Notes: generated from the sequence alone by a model not told the origin. Numbered from the stretch's first letter, positions 1-9,199 are shown. The stretch: DNA of 42,213 bases from Muribaculaceae bacterium (GCA_003979155.1 RYWL01000009.1:1-42213); one strand, 5' to 3'. Numbers and translations: made by a program.

Positions 1-195
1 TTTTGCGCCCTGCGACGGAGAGTCGAGTGTACACCGGGTGCGCCCGTCTTTTTCGACAAAATTAAATACAAGCGGAAGTTTAACTTTTCCGACCAACAAA
101 TCGCCTCGCCAGGTGCCTGTGAGCGAAAATGCATTTATCGAAGTAAACAATACGACAAATGCCGTGAGAATATAACTGGCAAGAAACTTATTCAT
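1..195 (-). CDS. Secreted alpha/beta hydrolase, N-terminal fragment
   Basis: The reading frame starts at the ATG on the complement of 193-195 and runs off the left edge, giving 65 residues. Residues 1-23 form a signal peptide (MNKF, then a hydrophobic stretch ending near INAFS). It is followed by LTGTWRGDLLVGKVKLPLVF and a segment ending in LDSPSQGAK. From memory this resembles the N-terminal module found before the serine-hydrolase domain of secreted Bacteroidales alpha/beta hydrolases, which suggests a periplasmic esterase or peptidase. The catalytic part lies outside the window, so the function is inferred from the N-terminus only. The start overlaps the stop of the upstream membrane-protein gene by four bases (ATGA), so the two are probably translated from one message. 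Confidence 0.6.
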   Translation of the reverse strand, partial: MNKFLASYILTAFVVLFTSINAFSLTGTWRGDLLVGKVKLPLVFNFVEKDGRTRCTLDSPSQGAK

Positions 196-761
196 ACACA
201 AGGTTCTTCGCATGCACGAAGCGCTTCTTCGAGCCTGCGGGTTTGCCGGTTGACTGTAATCCAACGGCAGATGCCAATGGGCAGGCCCACTATCAGGCCT
301 GCGATGAAACCGTAGAACATGTATGGTTCGTTTTTAGCGAAGATTTCGATTCCGAGCGAAAGCACAAGGAACACAGCTACCACAATACCCACGGCACGCA
401 TCAGCGCTATCTGGCGGCGCAGACGTATTATGTGCTGCAGCGCCTTCGACACGGGCAAGGAGAAGAAATTTATATCGCGCAAATTGAGCATTACCACAAG
501 CGCCCACAAGGCCATACCTATACCGAAAACCGAGTACACAATCAAGAGCCACATCGGCATATTAAAATCCATACCAAATACCAGAAACGGCATTGCCAGG
601 CCTGCGACAGCCTGAACCTTGAAGTGCCTCATAATTCTGTCTTTCGACGAAATGACACGGCTTGCAGCAAGCTTTATGGCGAGTTGATGTTCGTCGACGG
701 CAGGCTTGCAAGGAGCTTCGTCGATGAGTTTCCATTTATTTTTCAGTTCATCAATATCCAT
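192..761 (-). CDS. Four-helix membrane protein downstream of an ECF sigma factor
   Basis: This 189-residue protein has a charged N-terminal segment (MDIDELKNKWK) and then four predicted membrane helices at roughly 49-65, 71-92, 119-138 and 147-165, followed by a basic and acidic cytoplasmic tail (RQTRRLEEALRACEE). I do not recognise a named family. It begins 15 bases after the stop of the ECF sigma-factor gene and overlaps the next gene, so it belongs to the same transcript. Small integral membrane proteins in this position can act as sigma-factor antagonists, and the N-terminal cytoplasmic stretch of about 45 residues could be such a binding segment. No zinc-binding anti-sigma motif or FecR domain is visible, so an anti-sigma role is only inference from position. 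Confidence 0.7.
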   Translation of the reverse strand: MDIDELKNKWKLIDEAPCKPAVDEHQLAIKLAASRVISSKDRIMRHFKVQAVAGLAMPFLVFGMDFNMPMWLLIVYSVFGIGMALWALVVMLNLRDINFFSLPVSKALQHIIRLRRQIALMRAVGIVVAVFLVLSLGIEIFAKNEPYMFYGFIAGLIVGLPIGICRWITVNRQTRRLEEALRACEEPCV

Positions 762-776
762 ATATACATGATTCGG

Positions 777-1274
777 CTATTTGTCTGCCAGTTTAGAGAG
801 TCGTTCTTTGATACGATGAAGACGCACAGCCACGTTCGACACGCTCATGCCCATAACCGCCGCAATTTCCTCATATGGCTTTTCGTCGAGCCACAGTGTG
901 ATAATTGCCTTGTCTATCGGTCCGAGCATAGAAATCAGACGATGGAGCTCAAGCATTTCTCCGGCATTTATGTCCGACGGCACATCGGCCGGCTCAAACG
1001 GCAGCTCGTCGATTCCCATCGAATCGCAGTGACGGCTGTTGCGTCTGTACCACGAGATGCATGTGTTTATGGCCGTGCGATGAATCCACGTCGACATTTT
1101 GGAGTCGCCACGAAAAGAATCCATTCCCTGCCATATATTGATAAGCACCTCCTGATACAGGTCGTCGAACGATATGCCGGGCGAGGTATAGAGCCAGCAC
1201 ACCTTGTAAATAAGAGGACGGCACTGCTCAACAATGCCGAGAAACTGCTGCTCCTTATCTGTTCGGGTCTTCAT
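777..1274 (-). CDS. ECF-type RNA polymerase sigma factor
   Basis: The protein has 165 residues and the two-domain layout of group 4 (extracytoplasmic function) sigma-70 factors. Region 2 includes DDLYQEVLINIWQGMDSF and the -10 recognition segment STWIHRTAINTCISWYRR. A linker with several acidic residues follows, then region 4 with a helix-turn-helix around YEEIAAVMGMSVSNVAVRLHRIKERL. I chose the ATG at 1274; a TTG seven codons upstream would add MLRHIDT but is less likely. The gene lies downstream of a thioredoxin-fold protein and directly upstream of the four-helix membrane protein. It probably directs polymerase to a small envelope-related regulon. The regulated genes cannot be read from this window. 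Confidence 0.88.
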   Translation of the reverse strand: MKTRTDKEQQFLGIVEQCRPLIYKVCWLYTSPGISFDDLYQEVLINIWQGMDSFRGDSKMSTWIHRTAINTCISWYRRNSRHCDSMGIDELPFEPADVPSDINAGEMLELHRLISMLGPIDKAIITLWLDEKPYEEIAAVMGMSVSNVAVRLHRIKERLSKLADK

Positions 1275-1341
1275 TGTATCTATATGACGCAACAAAGACC
1301 CGGAAATTACATATGTGTATCATTTTTTTGCCCGATACCTT

Positions 1342-1836
1342 TCATCGCTTCGCAAAAATAGCGTCGAGCTGCTTGTCGCTCGGATTGTATGCAGACACTT
1401 TGCCGTCGGGGTTTACAAGCACAGCACCATAGCCACGGCCAAGACCATAATTCTTGATAATAGCACGGGCGGTGTCGCCGGCAGCATGGAATTGTTTTGC
1501 AGGCTCGAGGGAGTCGAGGCGCACTATTTCATGGAACAGAGCTTCCGATTCGTCGAAATTGACACCGATTACCACAAGCGGCGACTGCGGATAGCGGCGC
1601 TTCCACGCACGGTAGCGGTTTGCCTCGCGGCGCGAGACTGCATCGGTTGAATTCCAGAAGTTTATAAGTGTATATTCGCCCTTTAGATTATCAAGCACCA
1701 CAGTGCTGTCGACCTTCGGAAGAACGAACGACGGGGCTTTGTCGCCGACATATGTACGACCCAAAAAATGAATCGATTCGCCGGCAAAAAGTATCAGTCC
1801 GACAATTAATGCCGCTATTATCAGTGTTTTCTTCAT
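1342..1836 (-). CDS. Thioredoxin-fold (TlpA/AhpC-like) protein without cysteines
   Basis: The protein has 164 residues, with an N-terminal signal or anchor helix at about 3-18 and then a redoxin fold: GDKAPSFVLPKVD, GEYTLINFW and VVIGVNFDES are typical TlpA/AhpC-TSA segments. In TlpA-type oxidoreductases FW is followed by an ASWCGPC-like active site. Here FW (residues 60-61) is followed by NSTDAVSR, so both catalytic cysteine positions (65 and 68) are Asp and Ser. The whole protein contains no cysteine, so it cannot do thiol-disulfide exchange. It is more likely a periplasmic binding or scaffolding protein. It sits between priA and an ECF sigma factor on the same strand, which may hint at a sensing role, but that is inference. 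Confidence 0.8.
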   Translation of the reverse strand: MKKTLIIAALIVGLILFAGESIHFLGRTYVGDKAPSFVLPKVDSTVVLDNLKGEYTLINFWNSTDAVSRREANRYRAWKRRYPQSPLVVIGVNFDESEALFHEIVRLDSLEPAKQFHAAGDTARAIIKNYGLGRGYGAVLVNPDGKVSAYNPSDKQLDAIFAKR

Positions 1837-1883
1837 AATATCATTCTTTTAAAGAAAAACACTTGAACAGTGCGATTGTTGAA

Positions 1884-4346
1884 TCACACCGGGTCAACGT
1901 CGTAGTACACCGTCACTCCGCGCATCAGGGGCGAAGCCATAAGAGCCACATATTTGCCCCGCAGAATTTCTTTCACTTTATTCATCGACACTTCGCGCTC
2001 CACCTTCAGCATTATTGTGCGTATATACATCGACGACACACGCGATACGGCAGGCTCTTTTGGTGGAGAAACTCGCGGGCCGAACACCTCGCGAAGGCTT
2101 GCCGAGAACTGTGAGGCACACTCGCATACGATATGCTCGTCGCGATGTTTAATATATATATTGATTATACGTGTGAACGGGGGGAATGCGAAAGCACGGC
2201 GTTCGTCGAGCTCGCGCTCGTAGAAGCCGATGTAATCGTGAGCCTTCACAAAGCCGAGCACCGGATGCTCGGGCGTGTAGGTCTGCACAAACACATGTCC
2301 GCGCTCATCTCTGCGGCCTGCACGTCCGGCAATCTGCTCAAGCATGTTGAATGCCCTTTCGGCCGAACGGAAGTCGGGGAAATTAAGCAGAGTATCGGCA
2401 TTGAGCACGCCCACAAGGCCTACATCGCCGAAATCAAGACCCTTAGTCACCATCTGGGTACCGATAAGAATATCGGCCTTATGCGCCGAAAAATCGTCGA
2501 TGATGCGGCCGTAGCTGTCTTTGTTTCGGGTTGTGTCGAGGTCCATGCGCAGCACCTTGCGGTCGCGGAAATTGGCCTCTATTTCTTCTTCGAGACGCTC
2601 AGTGCCGTAACCGGTAATTTCCATTGCCGGCTCACGACACTCGGGGCATAGAGTCGGCACGTTGTACTCCGTGCCGCAGTAATGGCACACAAGTTTGTTG
2701 ATTCGGCGGTGGAAGGTGAGCGACACGTCGCAGAAATTGCATTTGGGTGTAAACGCGCACATAGTGCAGCGTGCCATTGGAGCGTAACCGCGCCGATTGT
2801 GAAATAGTATGGCCTGGCGCTTGTTCGACATGGCGTCGAGTGTGGCATCGAGCAGACGATGGGAGAAATATCCCGACACGGCTTTGCGGCCACGCTCTGC
2901 TTTCATGTCGATTACGTCGATGTCGGGCAAAGTGGAGCCACCAAAACGTTCGCTAAGTTCGACAAGGCCGAATTTTCCGGTGCACGCCTTGAAATATGTC
3001 TCCACCGCAGGAGTGGCGCTGCCGAAGAGAGTCTTTGCTCCGTGCATCGATGCAAGCACCGCTGCGGCATCGCGTCCGTTGTAACGCGGAGCCGGGTCGG
3101 CCTGCTTGTAGCTCGACTCATGCTCTTCGTCTACGATGACGATGCCAAGGCGAGAGAACGGCAGAAATACCGCCGAGCGCGCTCCGATAACCACACACGG
3201 CTCGGCAGAGTGCATGAGTTTTTTCCAGATGTCGACGCGTTCGTTGTCGCTGAACTTAGAGTGGTAAATCACCACCTTAGACCCGAAGACGCGTTGCAGA
3301 CGGCGCGTAAGCTGTGTTGTAAGGGCGATTTCGGGCACAAGAAACAAGGCCTGACGGCCCTGTCGGAGCACATAGTCGATAAGATGTATGTAGATTTCGG
3401 TCTTGCCCGACCCCGTTACGCCACGGAGGAGCACAATATCTTTTTCGACAAATGATTTGTGAATCTGCTTCAGTGCCGTATCCTGCGCTTTCGAGAGCGA
3501 CGGCACAGTGAAGCTGCCTGTGCCGGAGAATGAGAATCGCGACACTTCTTTCTTATAGATTTCACATATTTCCTTGTCGGCAAGTGCTTTGACCGCCGTC
3601 CGCTGCACAGCTGCACGCTCGAGCAGCACATCCATGGGCACTTCGACAAGCGGCTCTGCGCAGTCTTTGTAGAATCCCGACAGCGCCACAAGGGCCATAA
3701 GAGCTTCTTCCTGACGGGGCGACTTCTTCACACGGGCGAAAGCCTCGTCGAGAGCATCGCGGTCGCCGCGCGCTATTGCAGGCCGCACATACTCGCGCTT
3801 TTCGCTACGGTAGCGCTCTACAAGTTTTTCCGAAATAATAAGCAGGCCACGGTCGACGAGCTTCGATATCACACCGTCGCCGACTCCTGTTTTGGAGCGG
3901 ATGGCAGCAGCAGTAGACTGCCCTTCTTTTTTCACAAAGTCGAGTACGGCAAGCTCTTTGACCGTACAATTTCCGAATTCGGCGACATCGGTGTCGGGGT
4001 TCAATGCTATACGCGTCTCGCTGCCGATTTTGAGTCCCGACGGCAAGGCGGCGTTATAAACTTCGCCGATAGTGCACAGATAATAGTCGGCAAGCCACTG
4101 CCAGAAGCGGATTTGCAACGGACGCAACATGGGCTCGTCGTCGAGGACACTCGATATTTCTTTGAGCGCAACTCCGGGCGGAGGCGCCACTGTCGACACG
4201 CTCTCTACAATGCCGGTATAGAAATGCCGAGCGCCGAAAGGAACTATCACTCGCCGGCACGCCGACACATCCATGCCCTCGGGAATGGCATAGGTAAATA
4301 TTTCGTTGAGCGGGAGCGGTACAATTACTCGGGCGTAGCGACGCAT
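1884..4346 (-). CDS. priA: Primosomal protein N', replication-restart helicase
   Basis: PriA is the 3'-to-5' DNA helicase that reloads the replisome at stalled forks. The 820-residue product has the N-terminal DNA-binding region (RYARVIVPLPLNEIFTYAIP), a Walker A motif GVTGSGKTE near residue 310, a Walker B box DEEH near 405, the GSATP motif III, and the C-terminal GTQMVTKGLDF and QIAGRAGR motifs. Eight cysteines between about 519 and 569 (CTMCAFTPKCNFC, then CHYC and CPEC) form the zinc-binding insertion expected of PriA. The frame is open up to 4451, but that extension would run into the tRNA-His gene and its terminator. The ATG at 4346 gives the normal PriA N-terminus. Confidence 0.95.
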   Translation of the reverse strand: MRRYARVIVPLPLNEIFTYAIPEGMDVSACRRVIVPFGARHFYTGIVESVSTVAPPPGVALKEISSVLDDEPMLRPLQIRFWQWLADYYLCTIGEVYNAALPSGLKIGSETRIALNPDTDVAEFGNCTVKELAVLDFVKKEGQSTAAAIRSKTGVGDGVISKLVDRGLLIISEKLVERYRSEKREYVRPAIARGDRDALDEAFARVKKSPRQEEALMALVALSGFYKDCAEPLVEVPMDVLLERAAVQRTAVKALADKEICEIYKKEVSRFSFSGTGSFTVPSLSKAQDTALKQIHKSFVEKDIVLLRGVTGSGKTEIYIHLIDYVLRQGRQALFLVPEIALTTQLTRRLQRVFGSKVVIYHSKFSDNERVDIWKKLMHSAEPCVVIGARSAVFLPFSRLGIVIVDEEHESSYKQADPAPRYNGRDAAAVLASMHGAKTLFGSATPAVETYFKACTGKFGLVELSERFGGSTLPDIDVIDMKAERGRKAVSGYFSHRLLDATLDAMSNKRQAILFHNRRGYAPMARCTMCAFTPKCNFCDVSLTFHRRINKLVCHYCGTEYNVPTLCPECREPAMEITGYGTERLEEEIEANFRDRKVLRMDLDTTRNKDSYGRIIDDFSAHKADILIGTQMVTKGLDFGDVGLVGVLNADTLLNFPDFRSAERAFNMLEQIAGRAGRRDERGHVFVQTYTPEHPVLGFVKAHDYIGFYERELDERRAFAFPPFTRIINIYIKHRDEHIVCECASQFSASLREVFGPRVSPPKEPAVSRVSSMYIRTIMLKVEREVSMNKVKEILRGKYVALMASPLMRGVTVYYDVDPV

Positions 4347-4370
4347 ACTTTTACTGAGAAAGAGATGATA

Positions 4371-4403
4371 AAAAAACGGCAGCCCTGATAAAGGACTGCC
4401 GGC
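4371..4403 (-). terminator. Intrinsic terminator after tRNA-His
   Basis: On the minus strand GGCAGTCC and GGGCTGCC pair (one G-T wobble) around a short loop and are followed directly by a run of six T. It lies between the end of tRNA-His and the start of priA, so it should end the tRNA transcript and partly insulate priA. Confidence 0.75.
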
Positions 4404-4411
4404 TTTGGTAG

Positions 4412-4486
4412 GGTGCCCAAGGGGATTCGAACCCTTGACCTTCGGAACCACAATCCGACGTTCTAACCAACTGAACTATGGGCACC
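4412..4486 (-). tRNA. tRNA-His (GTG anticodon)
   Basis: The minus strand folds as a tRNA: acceptor arms GTGCCCA and TGGGCAC, an anticodon arm CGGAT-TGTGGTT-CCG with anticodon GTG, and a T arm around GGTTCGAATCC. A G at 4486 pairs with a C at the discriminator position, which is the extra G(-1):C73 pair diagnostic of tRNA-His. The 3' CCA is not encoded. A promoter lies just upstream and a terminator just downstream, so it appears to be a single-gene unit. Confidence 0.95.
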
Positions 4487-4502
4487 ATTTCTTAAGGCAC
4501 TG

Positions 4503-4532
4503 CAAAGGTACGCACTTTTTTTGAATCTGCAA
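4503..4532 (-). promoter_or_regulatory. Bacteroidetes promoter for tRNA-His
   Basis: The minus strand carries TACCTTTG (4510 to 4503), a good match to the Bacteroidetes -7 element TAnnTTTG, with a TTG at the -33 position about 20 bases upstream. The tRNA begins 17 bases downstream. Confidence 0.65.
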
Positions 4533-4655
4533 GCGCATCGACACATTTTTTTCGAAAAAAGTTTTTTGGGGAGGAAAAACTGCAGGGTAGGCGAAAAAAT
4601 TGGACGCTGAATTAGGGCGTATGCAAAATTTTGATTATCAAATTTAGGAAGGACC

Positions 4656-4690
4656 GAAAAAACCGCCTGCGACTCATCGTCGCAGGCGGC
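4656..4690 (-). terminator. Strong terminator of the glycogen operon
   Basis: A perfect 11-bp stem (CCGCCTGCGAC with GTCGCAGGCGG, 5-base loop) is followed on the minus strand by six T. It lies about 50 bases after the phosphorylase stop. A second perfect 9-bp hairpin (4704-4725, GTCTTGAAT with ATTCAAGAC) lies between the stop and this terminator. The remaining 150 bases up to tRNA-His hold only the tRNA promoter. Confidence 0.9.
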
Positions 4691-4736
4691 AATATGGGTG
4701 ACTGTCTTGAATCAGAATTCAAGACTGACTTGATGC

Positions 4737-7295
4737 TTAAATCCAGTAGGTGTAGGCGAAGTCCTGACGAGAGGGAAGCTCTGCATTCTTCGGATAGAAG
4801 CGGAAGCCATAGCGGAATACACCTGCATCCTTAAGCTTAGAAGAGAGCTCATAGGAGAGCACATCGCCCTCTTGTTTAACAACTTTGAACTCTTCGGTAC
4901 GGAGGAGCGATTCATGGCCGTCGCACTGACGGTAAATCACCATTTCGAGACCGAGGTCGCGGCCTATGCCGTTGGTGTCGGCAACAACTTCGATATGGAA
5001 GGGTTCGCCTGTGAGGCTTGCGCCGATTTCACCGCTGTGGCGCACGTCGAGCACTTTGATACCGCTCCACTCCGAAGCCACTTTTTCTTTCCATGCCACG
5101 ATGTTTTTGGCAAGGGCGAAATTGTCGGCGGCGAGACGTTTGCTGCGGCTTGCCTCTTTGTCGTAGAAGCGGCTGATATAGTCGTCAATCATGCGCTTCA
5201 TGGTGAAGTGGGGAGCGATGTGGCCGATAGAGCCTTTGATGCACTGAATCCAGCGGGGCGAGTAGCCGGCGGAGTTCTTCTCGAAGTAGAGAGGAATAAT
5301 CTCATTTTCGAGCATAGAGTATATAGTGGCTGCGTCGAGTTTATCCTGCTGACCCTGGTCGGTGTAAGTGCGCTTGTCGGTGAGCGCCCATCCGGCTTTT
5401 TCGTCGAAGCGGTAGCCTTCGTACCACCAGCCGTCGAGCACGGAGAAGTTGAGCACACCGTTCATCTCGGCTTTCTCACCCGACGTGCCGGAGGCCTCGA
5501 GAGGACGTGTGGGAGTGTTGAGCCAGATGTCGACACCGGTGACGAGTCGCTTGGCCACAATCATATTGTAGTCTTCGAGGAAGATAATCTTGCCGAGGAA
5601 TTCGGGACGGCGGCTAATTTCGATAATGCGTTTGATGAGGTCTTGTCCGGCACCGTCGGCGGGATGAGCCTTGCCGGCGAAGATAAACTGCACGGGGAAC
5701 TTCTCGTTGTTTACAATCTTGGCCAGACGGTCGAGGTCGGTGAAGAGAAGGTGAGCGCGCTTGTATGTGGCGAATCGACGTGCGAAGCCAATGATGAGGG
5801 CGTTGGGGTTGATGCGGTCGAGAATGTTAACCACAGCACCGGGATCGCCCTGGTTGGCAAGCCATTTTTCTTTGAAGTCGCGACGAAGGAAGTTGATGAA
5901 TTTGTTTTTCATCGTCTGTCGCATGTTCCAGATTATCTGGTCGGGCACGTCGAAGATGCCTTTCCATGCATCGGGATTGCTCTGATCTTCGAACACGCGG
6001 CTGCCGAGAGTGTCGTGATAGAATTCCTTCCACTCCGAAGCAGCCCATGTGGGCATGTGCACACCGTTGGTCACATAGCCAACGTGGCTTTCTTCCCACG
6101 AGTAGCCTTTCCATATGCCGGCAAACATTTTCTTCGATACTTCGCCATGGAGCCAGCTTACGCCGTTGGCCTCCTGGCAAGTATTGAGGGCGAACACGCT
6201 CATTGAGAAACGCTCGTTGGTGTCGGGGTTCTCGCGGCCCATGTTCATAAGCTCGTTCCAGCCTATGCCGAGTTTGGCGGGATACTCACCCATGTATTTG
6301 CCGAAGAGACCTTCGTCGAAGTAGTCGTGGCCGGCAGGCACGGGGGTATGCACCGTGTAGAGGCTCGAGGCACGCACGAGCTCGAGAGCGACGTTGAACG
6401 AAAGGCCGTCTTTCTGTACATAGTCCACGAGACGCTGTAGGTTGAGCAGCGCGGCGTGGCCTTCGTTGCAATGGTAGAGCTGGGTCTTGATACCGAGCTT
6501 CTGAAGCATGAGAATACCGCCGATACCGAGAAGATATTCCTGCTTGATACGGTTTTCCCAGTCACCGCCATAAAGCTTGTGGGTGATAGGACGGTCGTAT
6601 TCGCTGTTCATATCGAAATCGGTATCCATGAGATAAAGGCTCATGCGGCCCACGTTCACACGCCAGATGTGCGAGTAGATGATACGGCCCGGATAAGGCA
6701 CTTCGAGAATCATCGGATGTCCGTCGGCCTCCATTACCTGCTCAATGGGGAGCTGGTTGAAATTCTGGGGCTCGTAATTGGCTATCTGCTGACCGTCGAC
6801 ACTAAGAGTCTGGTTGAAATAGCCGTAACGGTAGAGGAAGCCGACTGCGGTCATGTCGACACGGCTGTCGGAAGCTTCTTTTATATAGTCGCCGGCGAGC
6901 ACGCCGAGACCACCGGAGTAGATTTTGAGGCAGTTGCAGAGGCCATACTCCATAGAGAAGTATGAAATCGAAGGCACGTCTTTGCGCATCGGTTTCGACA
7001 TATACTCTTTGAAGTTGGAATACACACGGTCGAGCTCGGCCATGAAGGCATCGTCGGCCAGGAGTTGTGATATGCGCTCGGATGTGAGCGACTGAACGAG
7101 GAGAACGGGGTTCTCGCCATCTTTGCGCCAGCTATCGGGGTTAATGGAGCGGAAGAGGGCTTTTGCCTCGCTGTTCCATACCCACCAGAGGTTTTTGGAG
7201 AGAACTTCAAGCGGTTTAAGCTTTGCGGGAAGCTCAGATTTTACAGTAATGTCGCGCCAGACAGGGGCGTTTGTGTTACTTACTGGAATTTTCAT
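4737..7295 (-). CDS. glgP: Alpha-glucan (glycogen) phosphorylase, GT35
   Basis: This 852-residue enzyme would release glucose-1-phosphate from glycogen or maltodextrin with pyridoxal phosphate as cofactor. The N-terminal part ([22 protein letters not shown]) and the motif [30 protein letters not shown] are typical of the short bacterial alpha-glucan phosphorylase subfamily. The cofactor-lysine region is [19 protein letters not shown] near residue 600. [10 protein letters not shown] and [11 protein letters not shown] are further conserved blocks. The length fits the family. It follows the glycogen synthase gene by 39 bases on the same strand and ends before a strong terminator, so the two form a synthesis and breakdown pair under one promoter. 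Confidence 0.93.
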   Translation of the reverse strand: MKIPVSNTNAPVWRDITVKSELPAKLKPLEVLSKNLWWVWNSEAKALFRSINPDSWRKDGENPVLLVQSLTSERISQLLADDAFMAELDRVYSNFKEYMSKPMRKDVPSISYFSMEYGLCNCLKIYSGGLGVLAGDYIKEASDSRVDMTAVGFLYRYGYFNQTLSVDGQQIANYEPQNFNQLPIEQVMEADGHPMILEVPYPGRIIYSHIWRVNVGRMSLYLMDTDFDMNSEYDRPITHKLYGGDWENRIKQEYLLGIGGILMLQKLGIKTQLYHCNEGHAALLNLQRLVDYVQKDGLSFNVALELVRASSLYTVHTPVPAGHDYFDEGLFGKYMGEYPAKLGIGWNELMNMGRENPDTNERFSMSVFALNTCQEANGVSWLHGEVSKKMFAGIWKGYSWEESHVGYVTNGVHMPTWAASEWKEFYHDTLGSRVFEDQSNPDAWKGIFDVPDQIIWNMRQTMKNKFINFLRRDFKEKWLANQGDPGAVVNILDRINPNALIIGFARRFATYKRAHLLFTDLDRLAKIVNNEKFPVQFIFAGKAHPADGAGQDLIKRIIEISRRPEFLGKIIFLEDYNMIVAKRLVTGVDIWLNTPTRPLEASGTSGEKAEMNGVLNFSVLDGWWYEGYRFDEKAGWALTDKRTYTDQGQQDKLDAATIYSMLENEIIPLYFEKNSAGYSPRWIQCIKGSIGHIAPHFTMKRMIDDYISRFYDKEASRSKRLAADNFALAKNIVAWKEKVASEWSGIKVLDVRHSGEIGASLTGEPFHIEVVADTNGIGRDLGLEMVIYRQCDGHESLLRTEEFKVVKQEGDVLSYELSSKLKDAGVFRYGFRFYPKNAELPSRQDFAYTYWI

Positions 7296-7334
7296 ATATT
7301 ACTGTTTTGTGATTTTTCTTTTAAAAATCGGAGA

Positions 7335-8993
7335 TTATTTGTTTTTGACACGGCTGTCGCGGGCGGCGAGCGCGTCGCAGTAAGCCTTGTCGTAATATTT
7401 CATAAAATCTGACCACTGCGCTTTGGCGGCAGTAGCAGCCGCAGCCTTACGAGCAGCTTCGGTATGTGTGGCATCGGCGGCGAGCATGCTTCTTACAGAG
7501 TCGCATACGGCATCCACGGCCTGCCAGTAGTTGCTGTCGGTGCGTTCGACAACTTCCACACCGCAGTTTTCGAAATTGGGAGCGGGCTCGATTTCCTTCA
7601 CCCAGCGGCCGAAGCCGGCGAGTGTGGTAGTCACCGTAGGCACTCCGAAAGCAATGCTTTCGAGCGGCGTATAGCCCCACGGCTCATAATACGAGGCAAA
7701 GACCGTGAGGTCGAGACCCGGAAGAAGCTGATAATAAGTAAGGTCGAGAATACCGTCGAAGCCGTCGAGGTAACTCGGCACATAAATCACTGTAACTGCG
7801 GCAGCGTCGTCGTTGGCAAAGCCAAGCTGATGGATTCGGCTGTTGATTGGGTCGCTGTCGTAGTTGTTAAGTTTGTGGGTGATTATGGGGTCGTCGAGCC
7901 GTGCGTAAGTGTGCATGAGCATATGCTGACGCAAATCCTGTCGCGGACCTGCGGACCATGCCGGCACAAGCACAATAGCGAGCACCTTGCGCGAGGGATT
8001 GCTGTCGGCTATCTTACGCAAAGCGTCGAGATACATGTCGATGCCTTTGTTCCGATACTCACAGCGGCCCGATGTGGCCACGATGAACGTGTCGTCGGCG
8101 AACTTTACGCCGGTGAGGGCTCCGGCCATATTGAGGATGGCGCTGCGCGCTGCCCTGCGTGCGGCGGCATATTTGTTTTTTGCAGGAACGAAATTGAGCT
8201 CAAATCCGTTTGGCGTTACTTCGGGACGGCGTCCGAGCAACTGCTCCGCTTCAGTGGCTGTCACCTCGCTCACGGTGGTGAAGCAGTCGGCATTCCATGC
8301 GGCGGCTTTTTCAAGCGAGTGCTTGCTCTGCATATTGAGTTCGGCAGCCATCTGGTCGCCATTGTAATTGGAGAGCTGGTCGTAAAGCGGCTTGCCGTTG
8401 CCGCATATGCTGCGGCCTATGCTCGTAGCGTGAGTTGTGAACACAGTGGCCACGCCGGGCATATCGGCTTTGAGCGTGAGCAGACCCATTGCAGTAGTCC
8501 ATTCGTCGAAATGGGCCACAACTTTGCGGGGCGATGTCTTTGTATAATCGATTATGCTTTCGATGACCATGGCAGCGGCACGGGCAAAGGCACAGCCTTC
8601 GTCGTAGTCGCCGTAAGCGTGCAGAGAGTCAACGCTGAAGAGGTCCCACATGCGGCTATAGGCGGCATCTTTCGACGCATACATGCCGTCAAACTTCACG
8701 AGCACTGCCACAGGCTTTCCGGGCACATTCCAGCGGCCTACGCGCACACTCACTCCCTCGGGGAGCATCACCGTCTCAGCCCAGCGCTTCATGAGCGACT
8801 TGGTCTCAGTGAAATACGGCGACGGATTCTCTTCTGACCATACATCTGGACCTATAAAAATAAGATTGTCCTTAAATCTGTCTTTCAAGGTCTTGGCCTT
8901 ACTGGACAAAACGGCATATATACCACCTACTTTGTTGCAGACTTCCCAGCTTGTTTCAAAAAGAAAATCAATATCTTGGCTACAGTTTTCCAT
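7335..8993 (-). CDS. Glycogen synthase (eukaryotic-like, Bacteroidales type)
   Basis: The 552-residue glycosyltransferase carries the N-terminal nucleotide-sugar motif FETSWEVCNKVGGIYAVLSSKAKTL, here within the first 40 residues. The C-terminal half holds the catalytic glutamate region YEPWGYTPLESIAFGVPTVTT. The motif spacing and the FIGPDVW and TTHATSIGR segments match the GT3-like glycogen synthases of Bacteroidales rather than GlgA. It should extend alpha-1,4-glucan from a nucleotide-activated glucose; UDP-glucose is the usual donor in the GT3 family. The ATG at 8993 is preferred to a TTG six codons upstream, because it gives the usual short N-terminus and leaves a leader of about 27 bases from the promoter at 9027-9058. 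Confidence 0.92.
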   Translation of the reverse strand: MENCSQDIDFLFETSWEVCNKVGGIYAVLSSKAKTLKDRFKDNLIFIGPDVWSEENPSPYFTETKSLMKRWAETVMLPEGVSVRVGRWNVPGKPVAVLVKFDGMYASKDAAYSRMWDLFSVDSLHAYGDYDEGCAFARAAAMVIESIIDYTKTSPRKVVAHFDEWTTAMGLLTLKADMPGVATVFTTHATSIGRSICGNGKPLYDQLSNYNGDQMAAELNMQSKHSLEKAAAWNADCFTTVSEVTATEAEQLLGRRPEVTPNGFELNFVPAKNKYAAARRAARSAILNMAGALTGVKFADDTFIVATSGRCEYRNKGIDMYLDALRKIADSNPSRKVLAIVLVPAWSAGPRQDLRQHMLMHTYARLDDPIITHKLNNYDSDPINSRIHQLGFANDDAAAVTVIYVPSYLDGFDGILDLTYYQLLPGLDLTVFASYYEPWGYTPLESIAFGVPTVTTTLAGFGRWVKEIEPAPNFENCGVEVVERTDSNYWQAVDAVCDSVRSMLAADATHTEAARKAAAATAAKAQWSDFMKYYDKAYCDALAARDSRVKNK

Positions 8994-9026
8994 ATTCTGT
9001 GAAAGCGTCAATCAATTTTAGAGCGG

Positions 9027-9058
9027 CAAAGGTAGCGCTTTATTTCGACATTTCCAAA
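9027..9058 (-). promoter_or_regulatory. Promoter of the glycogen synthase-phosphorylase operon
   Basis: On the minus strand TTTG (9058 to 9055) and TACCTTTG (9034 to 9027) are separated by exactly 20 bases, an excellent Bacteroidetes sigma-ABfr promoter. Transcription should start near 9020, about 27 bases before the ATG at 8993. Confidence 0.8.
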
Positions 9059-9162
9059 TTAGAACTCAGAGCCTTAAGCGGATTTTGCGAAAACAAATAT
9101 GGCTGTAGACATATGTGAATCGGCCTCAGATACGGCTCTGGCGACGATGCAGCCTCGGCACA

Positions 9163-9199
9163 CCGGCATACAAAGATGCCGGAGAGAATATCCCTCCGG
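9163..9199 (-). other. Two overlapping hairpins after the small protein gene
   Basis: Stem CCGGCAT/ATGCCGG (9163-9182) and stem CCGGAG/CTCCGG (9179-9199) share the four bases CCGG at 9179-9182, so only one can form fully at a time. They lie 26 bases past the stop of the minus-strand small protein. There is no T run, so they may be a weak terminator or a 3' stabilising element. Confidence 0.4.

Noticed and set aside
243..1361. Long plus-strand open frame of 372 codons across the sigma-factor region
   Set aside because: It runs antisense to the membrane-protein and ECF sigma genes, is rich in His and Tyr and shows no family. Both minus-strand genes have clear features.
4347..4451. Extended N-terminus of PriA
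   Set aside because: The added 35 codons read through the terminator and part of tRNA-His, and are absent from the PriA family.
4872..6206. 444-codon plus-strand frame inside the phosphorylase gene
   Set aside because: It is exactly antisense to a convincing GlgP and is a by-product of codon bias (GAC and TTC on one strand reading as open frames on the other).
7464..8837. 457-codon plus-strand frame inside the glycogen synthase gene
   Set aside because: Antisense shadow of a well-supported gene, with no recognisable domain.
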